Shown here: one piece after another, positions 35,524 through 44,108 of the stretch
Numbering within the stretch: position 1 is the stretch's first letter
How the letters are laid out: the number at the start of each line of letters is the position of its first letter
Assembly: GCF_030652775.1 (NCBI RefSeq)
Contig: NZ_JAUSPS010000092.1
Location: 1-46,697, forward strand
Direction of reading: 5' to 3'
Length of the DNA stretch: 46,697 bases
Source: Acetobacterium sp.
GTDB lineage: Bacteria > Bacillota > Clostridia > Eubacteriales > Eubacteriaceae
Program-made: the position numbers and the translations under genes
Notes under the pieces: generated by a model
Database searches by the model: none
What the model was told of the DNA's origin: nothing
What the model saw: only the letters and a program-made list of their open reading frames with translations

Positions 35524-36717
35524 ATGAAGGTATTACAGATAAATTCTGTATGTGGTTATGGAAGCACAGGAAGAATAGCTGTTGACTTATACAAAATTTT
35601 AGAGGAGCAAGGTCATGAATGTTTGATTGCTTATGGGAGAGGAACTGCACCTAAAGGAATAAATACTATAAAGATCGGAACTAACCTTGATAATAACATG
35701 CATGTTATAAAAACAAGGTTATTTGATAACCATGGATTTGCTTCTATAAAAGCTACAAAAGAATTTATAAAAAAGTCTAAAGAATACAATCCTGATATTA
35801 TTCATTTGCATAATATCCATGGTTACTATATTAATATTGAATTGCTATTTAAGTATCTAAAAGAAGTTAACAAACCTGTTATATGGACACTTCATGATTG
35901 TTGGGCTTTTACAGGTCATTGTACATATTTTGATTATATTGATTGCGAAAAATGGAAAAAAGGATGCTATGAATGTCCTCAAAAGAAAGAGTATCCGAAA
36001 AGCCTTTTTAGGGAAGATTCAAAGAAAAACTATTCCAGTAAAAAAAGTATTTTTACTGGAATAGAAAATTTAACAATAGTAACACCTTCGAAATGGTTAG
36101 CGGGTTTAGTTAAAGATTCATTCTTAAATGTTTATGCGATTAAAGTTATTAATAATGGAATTGATTTAAAGATGTTTCAACCAACAAAAAGTAATTTTAG
36201 AAAAAAATACAATTTGATTAATAAATTCATAATTTTAGGTGTTGCAAATATTTGGGATAAACGTAAAGGATATGATTATTTTATTAAACTTTCAGAAAAA
36301 TTGAAACATGATGAAATTATAGTGCTCGTAGGTTTATCTAAGAAGCAGAAATCAGATTTACCTTGTAATATTCTCGGAATCACTAGAACCAATAGTACAA
36401 AAGAACTAGCTGAGATTTATTCAAATTCAGATATTTTTGTCAATCCTACCTTAGAAGATAATTTTCCTACAACTAATCTTGAAGCATTAGCTTGTGGAAA
36501 ATATGTAATAACATTTAATGCGGGTGGAAGCGGAGAAAGTATTGATGAAGAATGTGGAACGATAGTAGAGAAGGGAAACGTAAGTGAATTGTACGATGCT
36601 ATATTAGAATTTAAAAATATTGGCGTTACAAAAAATAAATGTATTAATAGAGCTACATTATATGATAAAACTAGTAGGTTTGAAGAATATTTGAATTTGT
36701 ACTTTAGTATAGAATAA
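35524..36717 (+). CDS. family 4 glycosyltransferase
   Basis: The 397-residue GT-B protein begins MKVLQINSVCGYGSTGRIA and has the Cys-rich WTLHDCWAFTGHCTYFD ... CEKWKKGCYECP segment found in a subgroup of polysaccharide glycosyltransferases (WcaC-like), then VTPSKWLA and the donor-site part FPTTNLEALACGKYVITFNAGGSGE. Start at the ATG at 35524 with GGAG upstream, two bases after the CapG-type stop. From here on the DNA is markedly richer in A+T than the genes before it. Donor and acceptor are unknown. Confidence 0.88.
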   Translation: MKVLQINSVCGYGSTGRIAVDLYKILEEQGHECLIAYGRGTAPKGINTIKIGTNLDNNMHVIKTRLFDNHGFASIKATKEFIKKSKEYNPDIIHLHNIHGYYINIELLFKYLKEVNKPVIWTLHDCWAFTGHCTYFDYIDCEKWKKGCYECPQKKEYPKSLFREDSKKNYSSKKSIFTGIENLTIVTPSKWLAGLVKDSFLNVYAIKVINNGIDLKMFQPTKSNFRKKYNLINKFIILGVANIWDKRKGYDYFIKLSEKLKHDEIIVLVGLSKKQKSDLPCNILGITRTNSTKELAEIYSNSDIFVNPTLEDNFPTTNLEALACGKYVITFNAGGSGESIDEECGTIVEKGNVSELYDAILEFKNIGVTKNKCINRATLYDKTSRFEEYLNLYFSIE

Positions 36718-36751
36718 AATTAAAATTTAGTAAAAGTTATTGGAGGATATT

Positions 36752-37840
36752 ATGAAGATAATAAAATTTTGTTATGTTTATTTATTAACAAATATTTTGA
36801 AAATTCGAATTAAACCTAGAGTTATCCAAATGCCAATTACAAATAAATGTAATTCTAAATGCATAACTTGTAATGTGTGGAAAAACAATAGTAAAGTTGA
36901 TGTCAGACCAGATGAACTTGAAATGGTTTTAAAAAGTTCGTATTTTAATAAAGTTACTGATGTCGGATTAAATGGCGGCGAACCGTCACTTCACTCTTCT
37001 CTTGATGAGGTTGTCAGTGCCGTAATTAGCTTAAAAAAATTAAAGAATATTTATCTTATTTCAAATGGGATTAATGCTGTTAAATTACTTCCTGGATTAG
37101 AGAATGCAAAATCTTTATGTGAAAAAAAAAGAGTAAGGCTTCATCTCACTATTTCTATTGATGGAGTAGATAATATACACGACGATATAAGAGGTATAAC
37201 AGGTAGTTTTATAAAATCTATTGACACGATTAAGGTAATAAAAAAGTACCAAAGTAAATATTGTGATTCTTTAAGTATTGGAGTTACAATATCAAATGAG
37301 AACGTAAATTACTTAGCTGCTATTAAGGTTTATCTTGAAGACTTAGGAGTTGCAGCAAATTATCATATTGCGGTACCGAATAAACGAATAGATACCTTTT
37401 ATGAATCCCCATATTCGATAATGAATGACAGGTATTTAATTATGCTGGCACGAGAATACTTTTATGGTATTTTTAAGTTTTCAACAAGTTTTAAAGAACG
37501 AATTAGTGGTTTTATGAATTATTATTATTTAATAAATAGAGAGCGTATTGCAACATGTGATTATTTGCGAAGTGATATTACGATTGATGAAAACTTAGAT
37601 TTGTATTTATGTGCTACTGCTAGTGAAAAAATCGGTTCATTAAAGCAATTTTCACCATCATATTATATAAAGAATAAGTCATTCAATAAAGTGTTAAAAG
37701 AGACCGAGGTTAACTGCAAGGAATGTGATCATTACGTATTAAAACCAACTATTAGAGGTGCTTATCTGTACATTAAAGAATGTCTTAGTCCTATAATTTG
37801 GATACGATACATGATTAAGGCAAACCTAAAAATTTATTAA
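36752..37840 (+). CDS. radical SAM protein with C-terminal cysteine motif
   Basis: A radical S-adenosylmethionine enzyme. The 362-residue product has the [4Fe-4S] motif CNSKCITC (Cys33, 37, 40), the SAM-binding GLNGGEPSLH, and a downstream SISIDGVD strand. The C-terminal third carries further cysteines (TCDYLRSD, LYLCATAS, NCKECDHY), resembling a SPASM/twitch auxiliary cluster. Start at the ATG at 36752 with GGAGG upstream, not the TTG at 36740. It sits between a glycosyltransferase and a pyruvyl-transferase-like gene. A sugar-modifying or peptide-modifying role is possible; the substrate is unknown. Strongly AT-rich. Confidence 0.88.
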   Translation: MKIIKFCYVYLLTNILKIRIKPRVIQMPITNKCNSKCITCNVWKNNSKVDVRPDELEMVLKSSYFNKVTDVGLNGGEPSLHSSLDEVVSAVISLKKLKNIYLISNGINAVKLLPGLENAKSLCEKKRVRLHLTISIDGVDNIHDDIRGITGSFIKSIDTIKVIKKYQSKYCDSLSIGVTISNENVNYLAAIKVYLEDLGVAANYHIAVPNKRIDTFYESPYSIMNDRYLIMLAREYFYGIFKFSTSFKERISGFMNYYYLINRERIATCDYLRSDITIDENLDLYLCATASEKIGSLKQFSPSYYIKNKSFNKVLKETEVNCKECDHYVLKPTIRGAYLYIKECLSPIIWIRYMIKANLKIY

Positions 37841-38009
37841 ATATTTTAATAGGTAATTGCGAAACTAATTATAAAAACTGGCGTAAATAAGCCATTCCAA
37901 ACCAACTTTGGATAAATAAAAGCTGATTTGGTGAGGGAATGTATAAATATACTATGTAAGAAATGGCTTATTCAAGTGAATTATTGAGTTTCGCAAACAC
38001 CTAAAATAT
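37841..38009. repeat. long imperfect hairpin between radical SAM and pyruvyl-transferase genes
   Basis: The whole gap can fold back on itself: ATATTTTA/TAAAATAT outermost, then TAGGT/ACCTA, TTGCGAAACT/AGTTTCGCAA, AATTAT/AATTATT, AATAAGCCATT/AATGGCTTATT, and CATTCC with ACCAA against TTGGT with GGGAATG near the tip. Total length about 169 bases. No T-run follows. The form fits a miniature inverted-repeat element or a structured RNA in the operon. Confidence 0.65.
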
Positions 38010-38032
38010 CTTAATTTTGAAAGGATATATAT

Positions 38033-39187
38033 ATGGTAATAACAATAATTGGTTGGTATGGGACTGAAACAGTCGGGGATAGAGCAATTTTAGCAGGTAT
38101 TTTAAAAGCCCTTTTTTCGGTAACAGATGACATTGAATTAAATTTAGGTTCGATTTATCCGTTTTTTTCAGAACGAACAGTTTTTGAGGATTATGATTTT
38201 TTTAAACAAATAACTAATAAAAGTAAGATTGATATCAATATATTTGATTCAAGGAGTAACAGGGAACTGAACCGGATGATTGATAAATGTGACCTTTTAA
38301 TTGTGAGTGGCGGTCCATTAATGGATATGCCAGCATTATACTTATTAGAATATGCTTTTAAACGAGCAAAAAAAAGGAAAAAGAAAACAGCATTGATTGG
38401 TTGCGGTTTAGGACCTTTAACACAAAAAATGTATATAAAGTCAACTCGAGAGATAATAAATAATTCTGATTGTAGTATATTTCGTGATGAAATGTCTTAT
38501 AAGTGGTGTAAGGAAATAGGGGTAAAAAAGGATAAATTGATTTTACATGCTATATGTCCAGCTGCTATTGCAGCAAATTTTTATATTGAAAAAAACAAAG
38601 ATAGACTGAAAAAAAACAGTAGAATTGCTTTCAATGCAAGAGAATTTGCATATGGAACAGGTCATTATAAAGGTGCATCTATTGAGAAGATGAACGATAT
38701 CATCTTTAATATTTTATCAAATGTTGCTTCGAATGGTAATCCCATCCAGCTTGTACCGATGCATAATTTTGCAATTGGAATAGATGATAGAATACTGTTG
38801 AATAAACTTAGACTCAAACTATTAGCTATTAATCCAATAGTTGATATTCACGTCTTGAATGAACCTCTAAATTTAGAGCAAACAATGGAAAGTTTTGCTT
38901 CTGCTGAATATTGTATAGGAATGAGATTTCACTCCATATTATTTCAGACAATTTTAAATGGAAATAATTACATAATTGATTATACAGATCCTGAAAGAGG
39001 TAAAACAGGGGCATTTTTAGATCAAATAAATGGCGTTGAGTTTTACAAAGAAAGATATGTAAATTTACAAAGAAACGATAATCTTACATTTGAATTAAAT
39101 CATGAAAAATTTTTAATTGATGATAATTTGATTTCAAAATATGAAGATATATATCTAACTAATTTAGGCAATTTAATGTTAAATTAG
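38033..39187 (+). CDS. polysaccharide pyruvyl transferase family protein
   Basis: The family (CsaB-like fold) transfers pyruvate ketal groups, or in some members acts as a glycosyltransferase. The 384-residue product starts MVITIIGWYGTETVGDRAIL, has VSGGPLMDMPALYLLEYAFKRAKK with GCGLGPL, and the conserved GMRFHSILFQTILNG near residue 297. GAAAGGA precedes the ATG. AT-rich like its neighbours. It may decorate the exopolysaccharide with pyruvate, adding negative charge; the activity is inferred from family only. Confidence 0.82.
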   Translation: MVITIIGWYGTETVGDRAILAGILKALFSVTDDIELNLGSIYPFFSERTVFEDYDFFKQITNKSKIDINIFDSRSNRELNRMIDKCDLLIVSGGPLMDMPALYLLEYAFKRAKKRKKKTALIGCGLGPLTQKMYIKSTREIINNSDCSIFRDEMSYKWCKEIGVKKDKLILHAICPAAIAANFYIEKNKDRLKKNSRIAFNAREFAYGTGHYKGASIEKMNDIIFNILSNVASNGNPIQLVPMHNFAIGIDDRILLNKLRLKLLAINPIVDIHVLNEPLNLEQTMESFASAEYCIGMRFHSILFQTILNGNNYIIDYTDPERGKTGAFLDQINGVEFYKERYVNLQRNDNLTFELNHEKFLIDDNLISKYEDIYLTNLGNLMLN

Positions 39188-39203
39188 CCGACAAAGGAAA
39201 AAT

Positions 39204-40112
39204 ATGAATTCTAAAATGAATAATGTAATGATCGTCCTAAACTATAATGATTATTTTACTACAAAAACATATATAAATATGATTCAAAATTTTTCAATTA
39301 TTGATAAAATTGTTATTGTGGATAATGATTCATCTGATGAATCATTTCACAGATTAATTCCATTCAAAAGTGACAAAATTGACGTAATAAAAACAGAGCA
39401 CAATAAAGGGTATGCATATGGCAATAATTTTGGAGTGGCTTTTGCCGAGAAACATTATAAACCTCAAAATATTATCATTTCAAATCCAGACATTATTATT
39501 AAAGAAGAAAGTATTGTAAAAATTATTGATGTGCTGAATAGCAATGAAAATGTTGCGATTGCTACGGGTATTATACATGATAATTCAGGTAGCATTATTA
39601 GTAATTTTGCGTGGAAAGTACCTACGTATTATGATATGCTAATCAATTGTTTTTTTATTGCATATAAATTTCATAGAAAAATTCTTAAGAAAGGGATGTT
39701 TTATGATTACAAAATATTACAGCAGTCAGATTTTATAGAAGTAGAAGTTGTTTCAGGATGCTTTTTCATAATTAAGGACAATATATTCCAAAAAATTAAT
39801 GGTTTTGACGAGGAAACATTTTTATTTAATGAAGAAAATATTATTGGTTTTAAGTTAAAAGAACAAAACTTAAAGGTGTGTTTAGTTAAAGATTCGACTA
39901 TAATACATAATACAAGTACCTCGATTAATAAAAACATAAAAAGTATTGCAATAAAAGAAAATATTTTAAAGGAAAGCAGCAAAACTTATATTAGAAAATA
40001 TTTAAAAGTAGGCGCAATTAAACTGTTGCTGTTTAAATTAGCTTTTAATCTTGGTAAATATGAAAAAAGATTAATTAAAATATTTTTATCATCAAAATAT
40101 GGGAGTAAATAA
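39204..40112 (+). CDS. family 2 glycosyltransferase
   Basis: The 302-residue GT-A protein begins VMIVLNYNDYFTTKTYI and has IVIVDNDSSDES, NKGYAYGNNFG and the metal-binding region IISNPDIII; VVSGCFFIIKD and FDEETFLFNEENIIGFKL follow, typical of rhamnosyltransferase-like GT2 enzymes. No membrane helices of note. CAAAGGAA precedes the ATG. It ends 3 bases before the next glycosyltransferase. Linkage and donor unknown. Confidence 0.87.
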   Translation: MNSKMNNVMIVLNYNDYFTTKTYINMIQNFSIIDKIVIVDNDSSDESFHRLIPFKSDKIDVIKTEHNKGYAYGNNFGVAFAEKHYKPQNIIISNPDIIIKEESIVKIIDVLNSNENVAIATGIIHDNSGSIISNFAWKVPTYYDMLINCFFIAYKFHRKILKKGMFYDYKILQQSDFIEVEVVSGCFFIIKDNIFQKINGFDEETFLFNEENIIGFKLKEQNLKVCLVKDSTIIHNTSTSINKNIKSIAIKENILKESSKTYIRKYLKVGAIKLLLFKLAFNLGKYEKRLIKIFLSSKYGSK

Positions 40113-40115
40113 AAA

Positions 40116-41375
40116 ATGAAAACCCAAATAATTATTGCACATCCTTTTAAGCAACATTCATTTAAAACTGCAATGGCAATAAAAAAATCCGGTCATTCGT
40201 TTAAATATATTACAACTGTTTATGCAAAGAAGGGTTCCATTACTTACCTTATAAAAAAACTAATAAGGGGAGAGTATGTTAAAAAAATAAATACACACTA
40301 CTGTAATGAATTATGTGATAAGGAAGTTATACAATTTTGTGAATTAAGAGGGATAATAGTATTAATCCTAAGACGAATAAATAAAAACAGTTATATTTAT
40401 TATAAACAATATAATAAATTGTTAATTTCCTTTTCGAAAAAAGTTGCTGATTATGCAACGGAAAACAATGTTAAAGTTGTTATTATGTATGATACATTAT
40501 CTCATCCTGCGTTTAAATTAATTAAAGAAAAAAAACCATGTATTAAAACAATAATTGACATGTCCGCTCCTTTTTTGCCATATATGTACGATATTTATAT
40601 AAAAGATACTGAACAGAATATGGAACAAAGTATTCTATTAAAAGATGAGCTTAGCAATAATGGATACATTAATAATGTGAAAAATAGTTTTGAAGAAATA
40701 AAATGGGCAGATTATTTTATCTCAGCGTCAGAATTCACTAACAAATCATTAGAGTTTTATGGAGTTAGACAAGATAAAATCTTTCTATGTCGTTACGGAA
40801 TTAATAGCAACTTTTTCAAGAGTGATTTAACTGCTGGAATAAAAAAAACAGATAAGGATAAATTAAGATGTTGCTATACTGGTAATATCAATCAAAAAAA
40901 AGGTATGTTAATATTAGCACGAGTTATAGAGTCAGTTGATATTAATAGATTTTCGTTTACGTTTATTGGTAGGTTTGATCCTAACAGTGATTTTTACAAA
41001 AAATATAAAAACACATGCAGATTTACGGGCTTTTTAAATCAAGACGAAATTATTAAGGAATATAAAAATTTAGATGTAATGATTTTCCCTTCATTAGCAG
41101 ATGGATTTGGAAATTCAGTCCTTGAGGCCATGTCATGTGGTCTTACTGCAATTGTATCAAGTAACGCTGGAATTAGTGATATAATAATAGAGGGTTATAA
41201 TGGATTTGTTGTTGATATTTATGATTATGAACAGATTGTTCAAAAATTGCTTATGTTAAAAGACAAGGAAAATTTATTAAAAGAATTAAAATTGAATGCT
41301 CAAAAGACAGCACTATCTAGTAAGTGGCAGGTATACAACAATAATATATGCAATATGCTTGAAAATCTAAAATAG
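40116..41375 (+). CDS. family 4 glycosyltransferase
   Basis: A 419-residue GT-B protein. The C-terminal half shows the donor site: YTGNINQKKGMLILARVIE, then DVMIFPSLADGFGNSVLEAMSCGLTAIVSSNAGISDII, a clear GT4 E-x7-E region. The N-terminal half is AT-rich and Lys-rich (YITTVYAKKGSITYLIKKLIRG). The ATG at 40116 lacks a strong ribosome site and lies 3 bases after the previous stop, so coupled translation is likely. A mobile-element scar follows it. Confidence 0.87.
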   Translation: MKTQIIIAHPFKQHSFKTAMAIKKSGHSFKYITTVYAKKGSITYLIKKLIRGEYVKKINTHYCNELCDKEVIQFCELRGIIVLILRRINKNSYIYYKQYNKLLISFSKKVADYATENNVKVVIMYDTLSHPAFKLIKEKKPCIKTIIDMSAPFLPYMYDIYIKDTEQNMEQSILLKDELSNNGYINNVKNSFEEIKWADYFISASEFTNKSLEFYGVRQDKIFLCRYGINSNFFKSDLTAGIKKTDKDKLRCCYTGNINQKKGMLILARVIESVDINRFSFTFIGRFDPNSDFYKKYKNTCRFTGFLNQDEIIKEYKNLDVMIFPSLADGFGNSVLEAMSCGLTAIVSSNAGISDIIIEGYNGFVVDIYDYEQIVQKLLMLKDKENLLKELKLNAQKTALSSKWQVYNNNICNMLENLK

Positions 41376-41461
41376 TTTGGGGACTCATTCATTATTATAT
41401 TGAATTGAAACGGGAGAATAACCTGACGAACACCTAACATAGACCTCGAAGTGTAATAGGG

Positions 41462-41833
41462 GATAATGTGCGCAAATAGTTGGGCACATTATCGTTGATT
41501 GCGACAACTTCAGAAGTTGACGCTTTTTTTATGGTAAAGTTAAGGAAGGGTGCTACCAATCAATCAACGCTCTTTTTTCTTCATTTGAGAGATTTGTGTA
41601 TATTCCGACAGTGAGATCCCTCCTGCTTAGAGATCTCGGCTAACGTATTTTCTTCTCTGAGGATTTCCAGCACGATGGCTGCTTTCTCCTCTGGGATCCA
41701 GGTTCGTGAATATTTCGGCTGAAAAACCCCGTTGGAAAATTCGACCGAAATACTCAGGTTCGTCGTTTTCTACTCATGTGTATAGTTTATCTTATTTTCT
41801 GGATTTTGTGTCCAACTATTTGTGTACATTATA
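41462..41833 (-). mobile_element. IS3-type element remnant with 27-base terminal inverted repeats
   Basis: The ends 41462-41488 (GATAATGTGCGCAAATAG...) and 41807-41833 are inverted copies that agree in about 23 of 27 positions, with the core CAAATAGTTGG. Between them only about 320 bases remain, far below the 1.2-1.5 kb of an intact IS3-type element. On the minus strand it keeps the start of a transposase orfA helix-turn-helix. It fills most of the 540-base gap between the GT4 gene and wzy. Confidence 0.7.
41581..41775 (-). pseudogene. IS3-family transposase orfA fragment
   Basis: Read on the minus strand, one frame gives KYSRTWIPEEKAAIVLEIL followed by REENTLAEISKQEG, the N-terminal helix-turn-helix of IS3-family OrfA. 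A possible original ATG start (MSRKRRT) lies in a different frame at about 41776, followed at once by a stop, so a frameshift lies near the N-terminus. Homology ends abruptly after ISKQEG; the following bases resemble a sequence found again at 46258 (TGTATATTCCGAC). A dead fragment. Confidence 0.7.
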
Positions 41834-41847
41834 GAATATACTATAAT
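41820..41847 (+). promoter_or_regulatory. candidate promoter formed at the IS3 remnant edge
   Basis: TTGTGT (41820-41825), inside the terminal inverted repeat, and TATAAT (41842-41847), just outside it, are 16 bases apart. The pair points toward the polymerase gene at 41916, about 60 bases downstream. The -35 would be supplied by the insertion element. Confidence 0.4.
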
Positions 41848-41915
41848 TTTACTTAACCAGATCAACTTTATAAATTGACGCGACTATTCGTTGTTAATAT
41901 TAGGAGAACAATATA

Positions 41916-43157
41916 ATGATTATAAAAAAAGAAAAAATTCTTATTTTTTATGCTCTATCAGTACTTATATTGAGTATATTTTTAGTTGATAAAAATGTAA
42001 TTGATAATTTGCTTTATGGAATGGATATGCAATTATTCTATGTCGCAGTTAGCATAAATAAAAGTACCATAGTTCTTTTCATTTCAGGAATAACATTTTT
42101 AGTAATAATGTTATTTAACAAAAAAATCAGCATTGATATTATTTTAATATTTCTTTTAATTAGACTAGTTATGAGTCTGATACCACTTATGTATTCTGTA
42201 TCAGATCAATTTTGGGGGAGTTATATTACTCAAGTAATAGATTTGCTGGTGTATATGATCGCACGAAATACTCTTTTAAGTAAATGTGGTGAGGATAGAT
42301 TATTGAGTCTTGTAAGAATAGCGGCTATTATAGTATGTATTCAAGTGGTATTAACTTTTTTAAGTATAATAGAGGTATTACCTTATTTAAACATTAGTTA
42401 TAAAAGTCTAATGATAATTCCGTATGGTGGATCAAATTATATTTCTACCTTTTTAGTTCCGTTTTTATTTGCATATCAATTTAGTTCATACGATGGCAAA
42501 AAAAAAATTGATGTAATTATTATAAGTTTTATTATTTTAACCATTATTTTAACAAAGTCACGATTCGGTATACTTATGGTTATTATATATAGCATATTCA
42601 TATTATTTACTTTGAATAAAAAGGTATTCAATAAGAATAATGAAAAATTTAAAGTTTTGTTACTATTTATGAATGTAATTTTTGTTTATTTTATTTTTAT
42701 GTTCTTTTCTAAATATTCAAATAGTTTTTATGAAATAATGATTGGTTTCAGTAACACGGTTAATGATGGTGGTCTACTAAATAAATTATCGAGTGGTCGA
42801 ATAAATATAATTACACAATATTTCGATAAAATTATGTCATCGCCTTTATGGGGTCATGGTCCAGCATACGAATTCGGAGAAAAAAGAGCGCATAACTTAT
42901 TAATAGATATTTTCTATCAATCAGGAGTTATTGGGTTTGCATTTTTGATAATATCTTTTGTTTTCTGGATAAGGCTAGTGAAAAAAAACCTGAATGATAA
43001 GTTTATTGCTTTTTCATATTATTTTTGCATTATAATGATAATTAATTCTATGTTTGAAATCAGTATATTTACAGCTTTTAGTAGTGACTTTTTATTTTTT
43101 ACATTTTTAGGTTTATCCACTGCTAAAGCAAGTTATTTAAATAAATTAAATCAATAA
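41916..43157 (+). CDS. O-antigen/exopolysaccharide polymerase (Wzy type)
   Basis: Joins flipped repeat units into a polymer at the outer face of the membrane. The 413-residue product is almost entirely hydrophobic, with about 10-11 membrane helices and a larger external loop before the region SSGRINIITQYFDKIMSSPLWGHGP, followed by RAHNLLIDIFYQSGVIG, the recurring pattern of Wzy/WaaL-type enzymes (the H-N-x-x-L part in an O-antigen ligase fold). AGGAG precedes the ATG. Very AT-rich. Wzy proteins are poorly conserved, so the call rests on topology, this motif and context. Confidence 0.82.
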   Translation: MIIKKEKILIFYALSVLILSIFLVDKNVIDNLLYGMDMQLFYVAVSINKSTIVLFISGITFLVIMLFNKKISIDIILIFLLIRLVMSLIPLMYSVSDQFWGSYITQVIDLLVYMIARNTLLSKCGEDRLLSLVRIAAIIVCIQVVLTFLSIIEVLPYLNISYKSLMIIPYGGSNYISTFLVPFLFAYQFSSYDGKKKIDVIIISFIILTIILTKSRFGILMVIIYSIFILFTLNKKVFNKNNEKFKVLLLFMNVIFVYFIFMFFSKYSNSFYEIMIGFSNTVNDGGLLNKLSSGRINIITQYFDKIMSSPLWGHGPAYEFGEKRAHNLLIDIFYQSGVIGFAFLIISFVFWIRLVKKNLNDKFIAFSYYFCIIMIINSMFEISIFTAFSSDFLFFTFLGLSTAKASYLNKLNQ

Positions 43158-43191
43158 CTAGGCTATTTTTGATCCTCTTATCCGCACCCCC

Positions 43192-43220
43192 CTTTCTGCA
43201 AAAATTGCTTGCAAAAAACA
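43192..43220 (+). repeat. direct repeat, copy 1, at the istB remnant
   Basis: Begins CTTTCTGCAAAAATTGC and ends TTGCAAAAAACA; agrees with 44001-44029 in 25 of 29 positions, same orientation, 809 bases apart. The two copies flank the istB pseudogene. They may be leftovers of two copies of the same element start. Confidence 0.55.
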
Positions 43221-43882
43221 CAGCTACTCAGTGAAGAACTTTGTTACCGAATGCCACCCGTACCGGGTACCGAGAAGATGGTGAACAGCGCCGGTTTCTA
43301 TGCGATCAATACCTTCGAAGGGTATCGGTTTGATGAAATCACTCTGCCTTGGGATTTGACCCCGGAAAGCCTGAAATCCCTGGCATTTATCCACGGAAAG
43401 AAGAATCTCATCGTGTATGGCGGCGCCGGAACCGGTAAACCATGCTATCAACCGCTCTCGGCGTAGCCGCCTGTCGGCAGGGAATCCCGGTGAAATTCTT
43501 CCGGTCGGCGGCCCTAGTGAATAAACTGTCCGAAGCCAAAACGGCTGGCACCCTGACCGCTTTTCTGAAAAGACTGAATAAAGCAGAAGTGATTATCCTG
43601 GATGAATATGGTTATGTTCCATTGGATCGAACGGGAGCACAGCTCCTGTTCGAAATTTTATCCGACTGTTATGAACACCGGACCATCATTCTCAATACCA
43701 ACCTGGAATTCTCCCGATGGGTCAATGTGCTTTATGATGAACAGATGACGGTTGCCATGCTGGATCGGCTGCTTCATCACTGCCACCTGCTCATGTTTCC
43801 GGGTCCCAGTAACCGGATGCGCGAATCCAGCATCAATGAATTGTATCGTGCAATCTCAGATAATCAATTAAAAAAAAAATAA
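43209..43882 (+). pseudogene. IS21-family helper ATPase istB, frameshifted and 5' truncated
   Basis: IstB is the AAA+ helper of IS21 transposition. The frame from 43209 gives ELCYRMPPVPGTEKMVNSAG, INTFEGYRFDEITLPW and the Walker A start VYGGAGTGK; the frame from 43439 continues (T)MLSTALGVAACRQG, Walker B VIILDEYGYV, NTNLEFSRWVNVLYDEQM and SSINELYRAISD. The break is a single missing A in the AAA run at 43437-43439, right after the Walker A Lys codon. The usual first 40-60 residues and the istA gene are missing. Its base composition is much less AT-rich than its neighbours. Inactive. Confidence 0.88.
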
Positions 43883-43957
43883 AAACCTGCTCGCAATGCT
43901 TTGATTTTTAACGAAATCGCTTCGCATTTTAGCTTCCAAAACTATGGATTTTCCATA

Positions 43958-43985
43958 ATGCAACATTCTGTATGCAACATTCTGT
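43958..43985 (+). repeat. 14-base tandem duplication
   Basis: ATGCAACATTCTGT occurs twice in direct succession in the 226-base gap between the istB remnant and the acyltransferase gene. The rest of that gap holds only direct-repeat copy 2 (44001-44029) and the AAGGAG ribosome site of the next gene. Confidence 0.8.
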
Positions 43986-44000
43986 ATTTTCAACTTTCAC

Positions 44001-44029
44001 CTATCTGTAAAAAGTTCTTGCAAAAAACA
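44001..44029 (+). repeat. direct repeat, copy 2, after the istB remnant
   Basis: Begins CTATCTGTAAAAAGTTC and ends TTGCAAAAAACA; partner of 43192-43220 (25 of 29 positions). Followed by GGGATGGTGAGAGC, faintly like the AGATGGTGAACAGC inside the istB remnant, so it may be a second, mostly deleted istB start. Confidence 0.5.
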
Positions 44030-44108
44030 GTCACTGTGTTCGGGATGGTGAGAGCTATCACTGAAAACAAACGCGATCAAGATAATTATTTATTTAAGGA
44101 GAATATAA

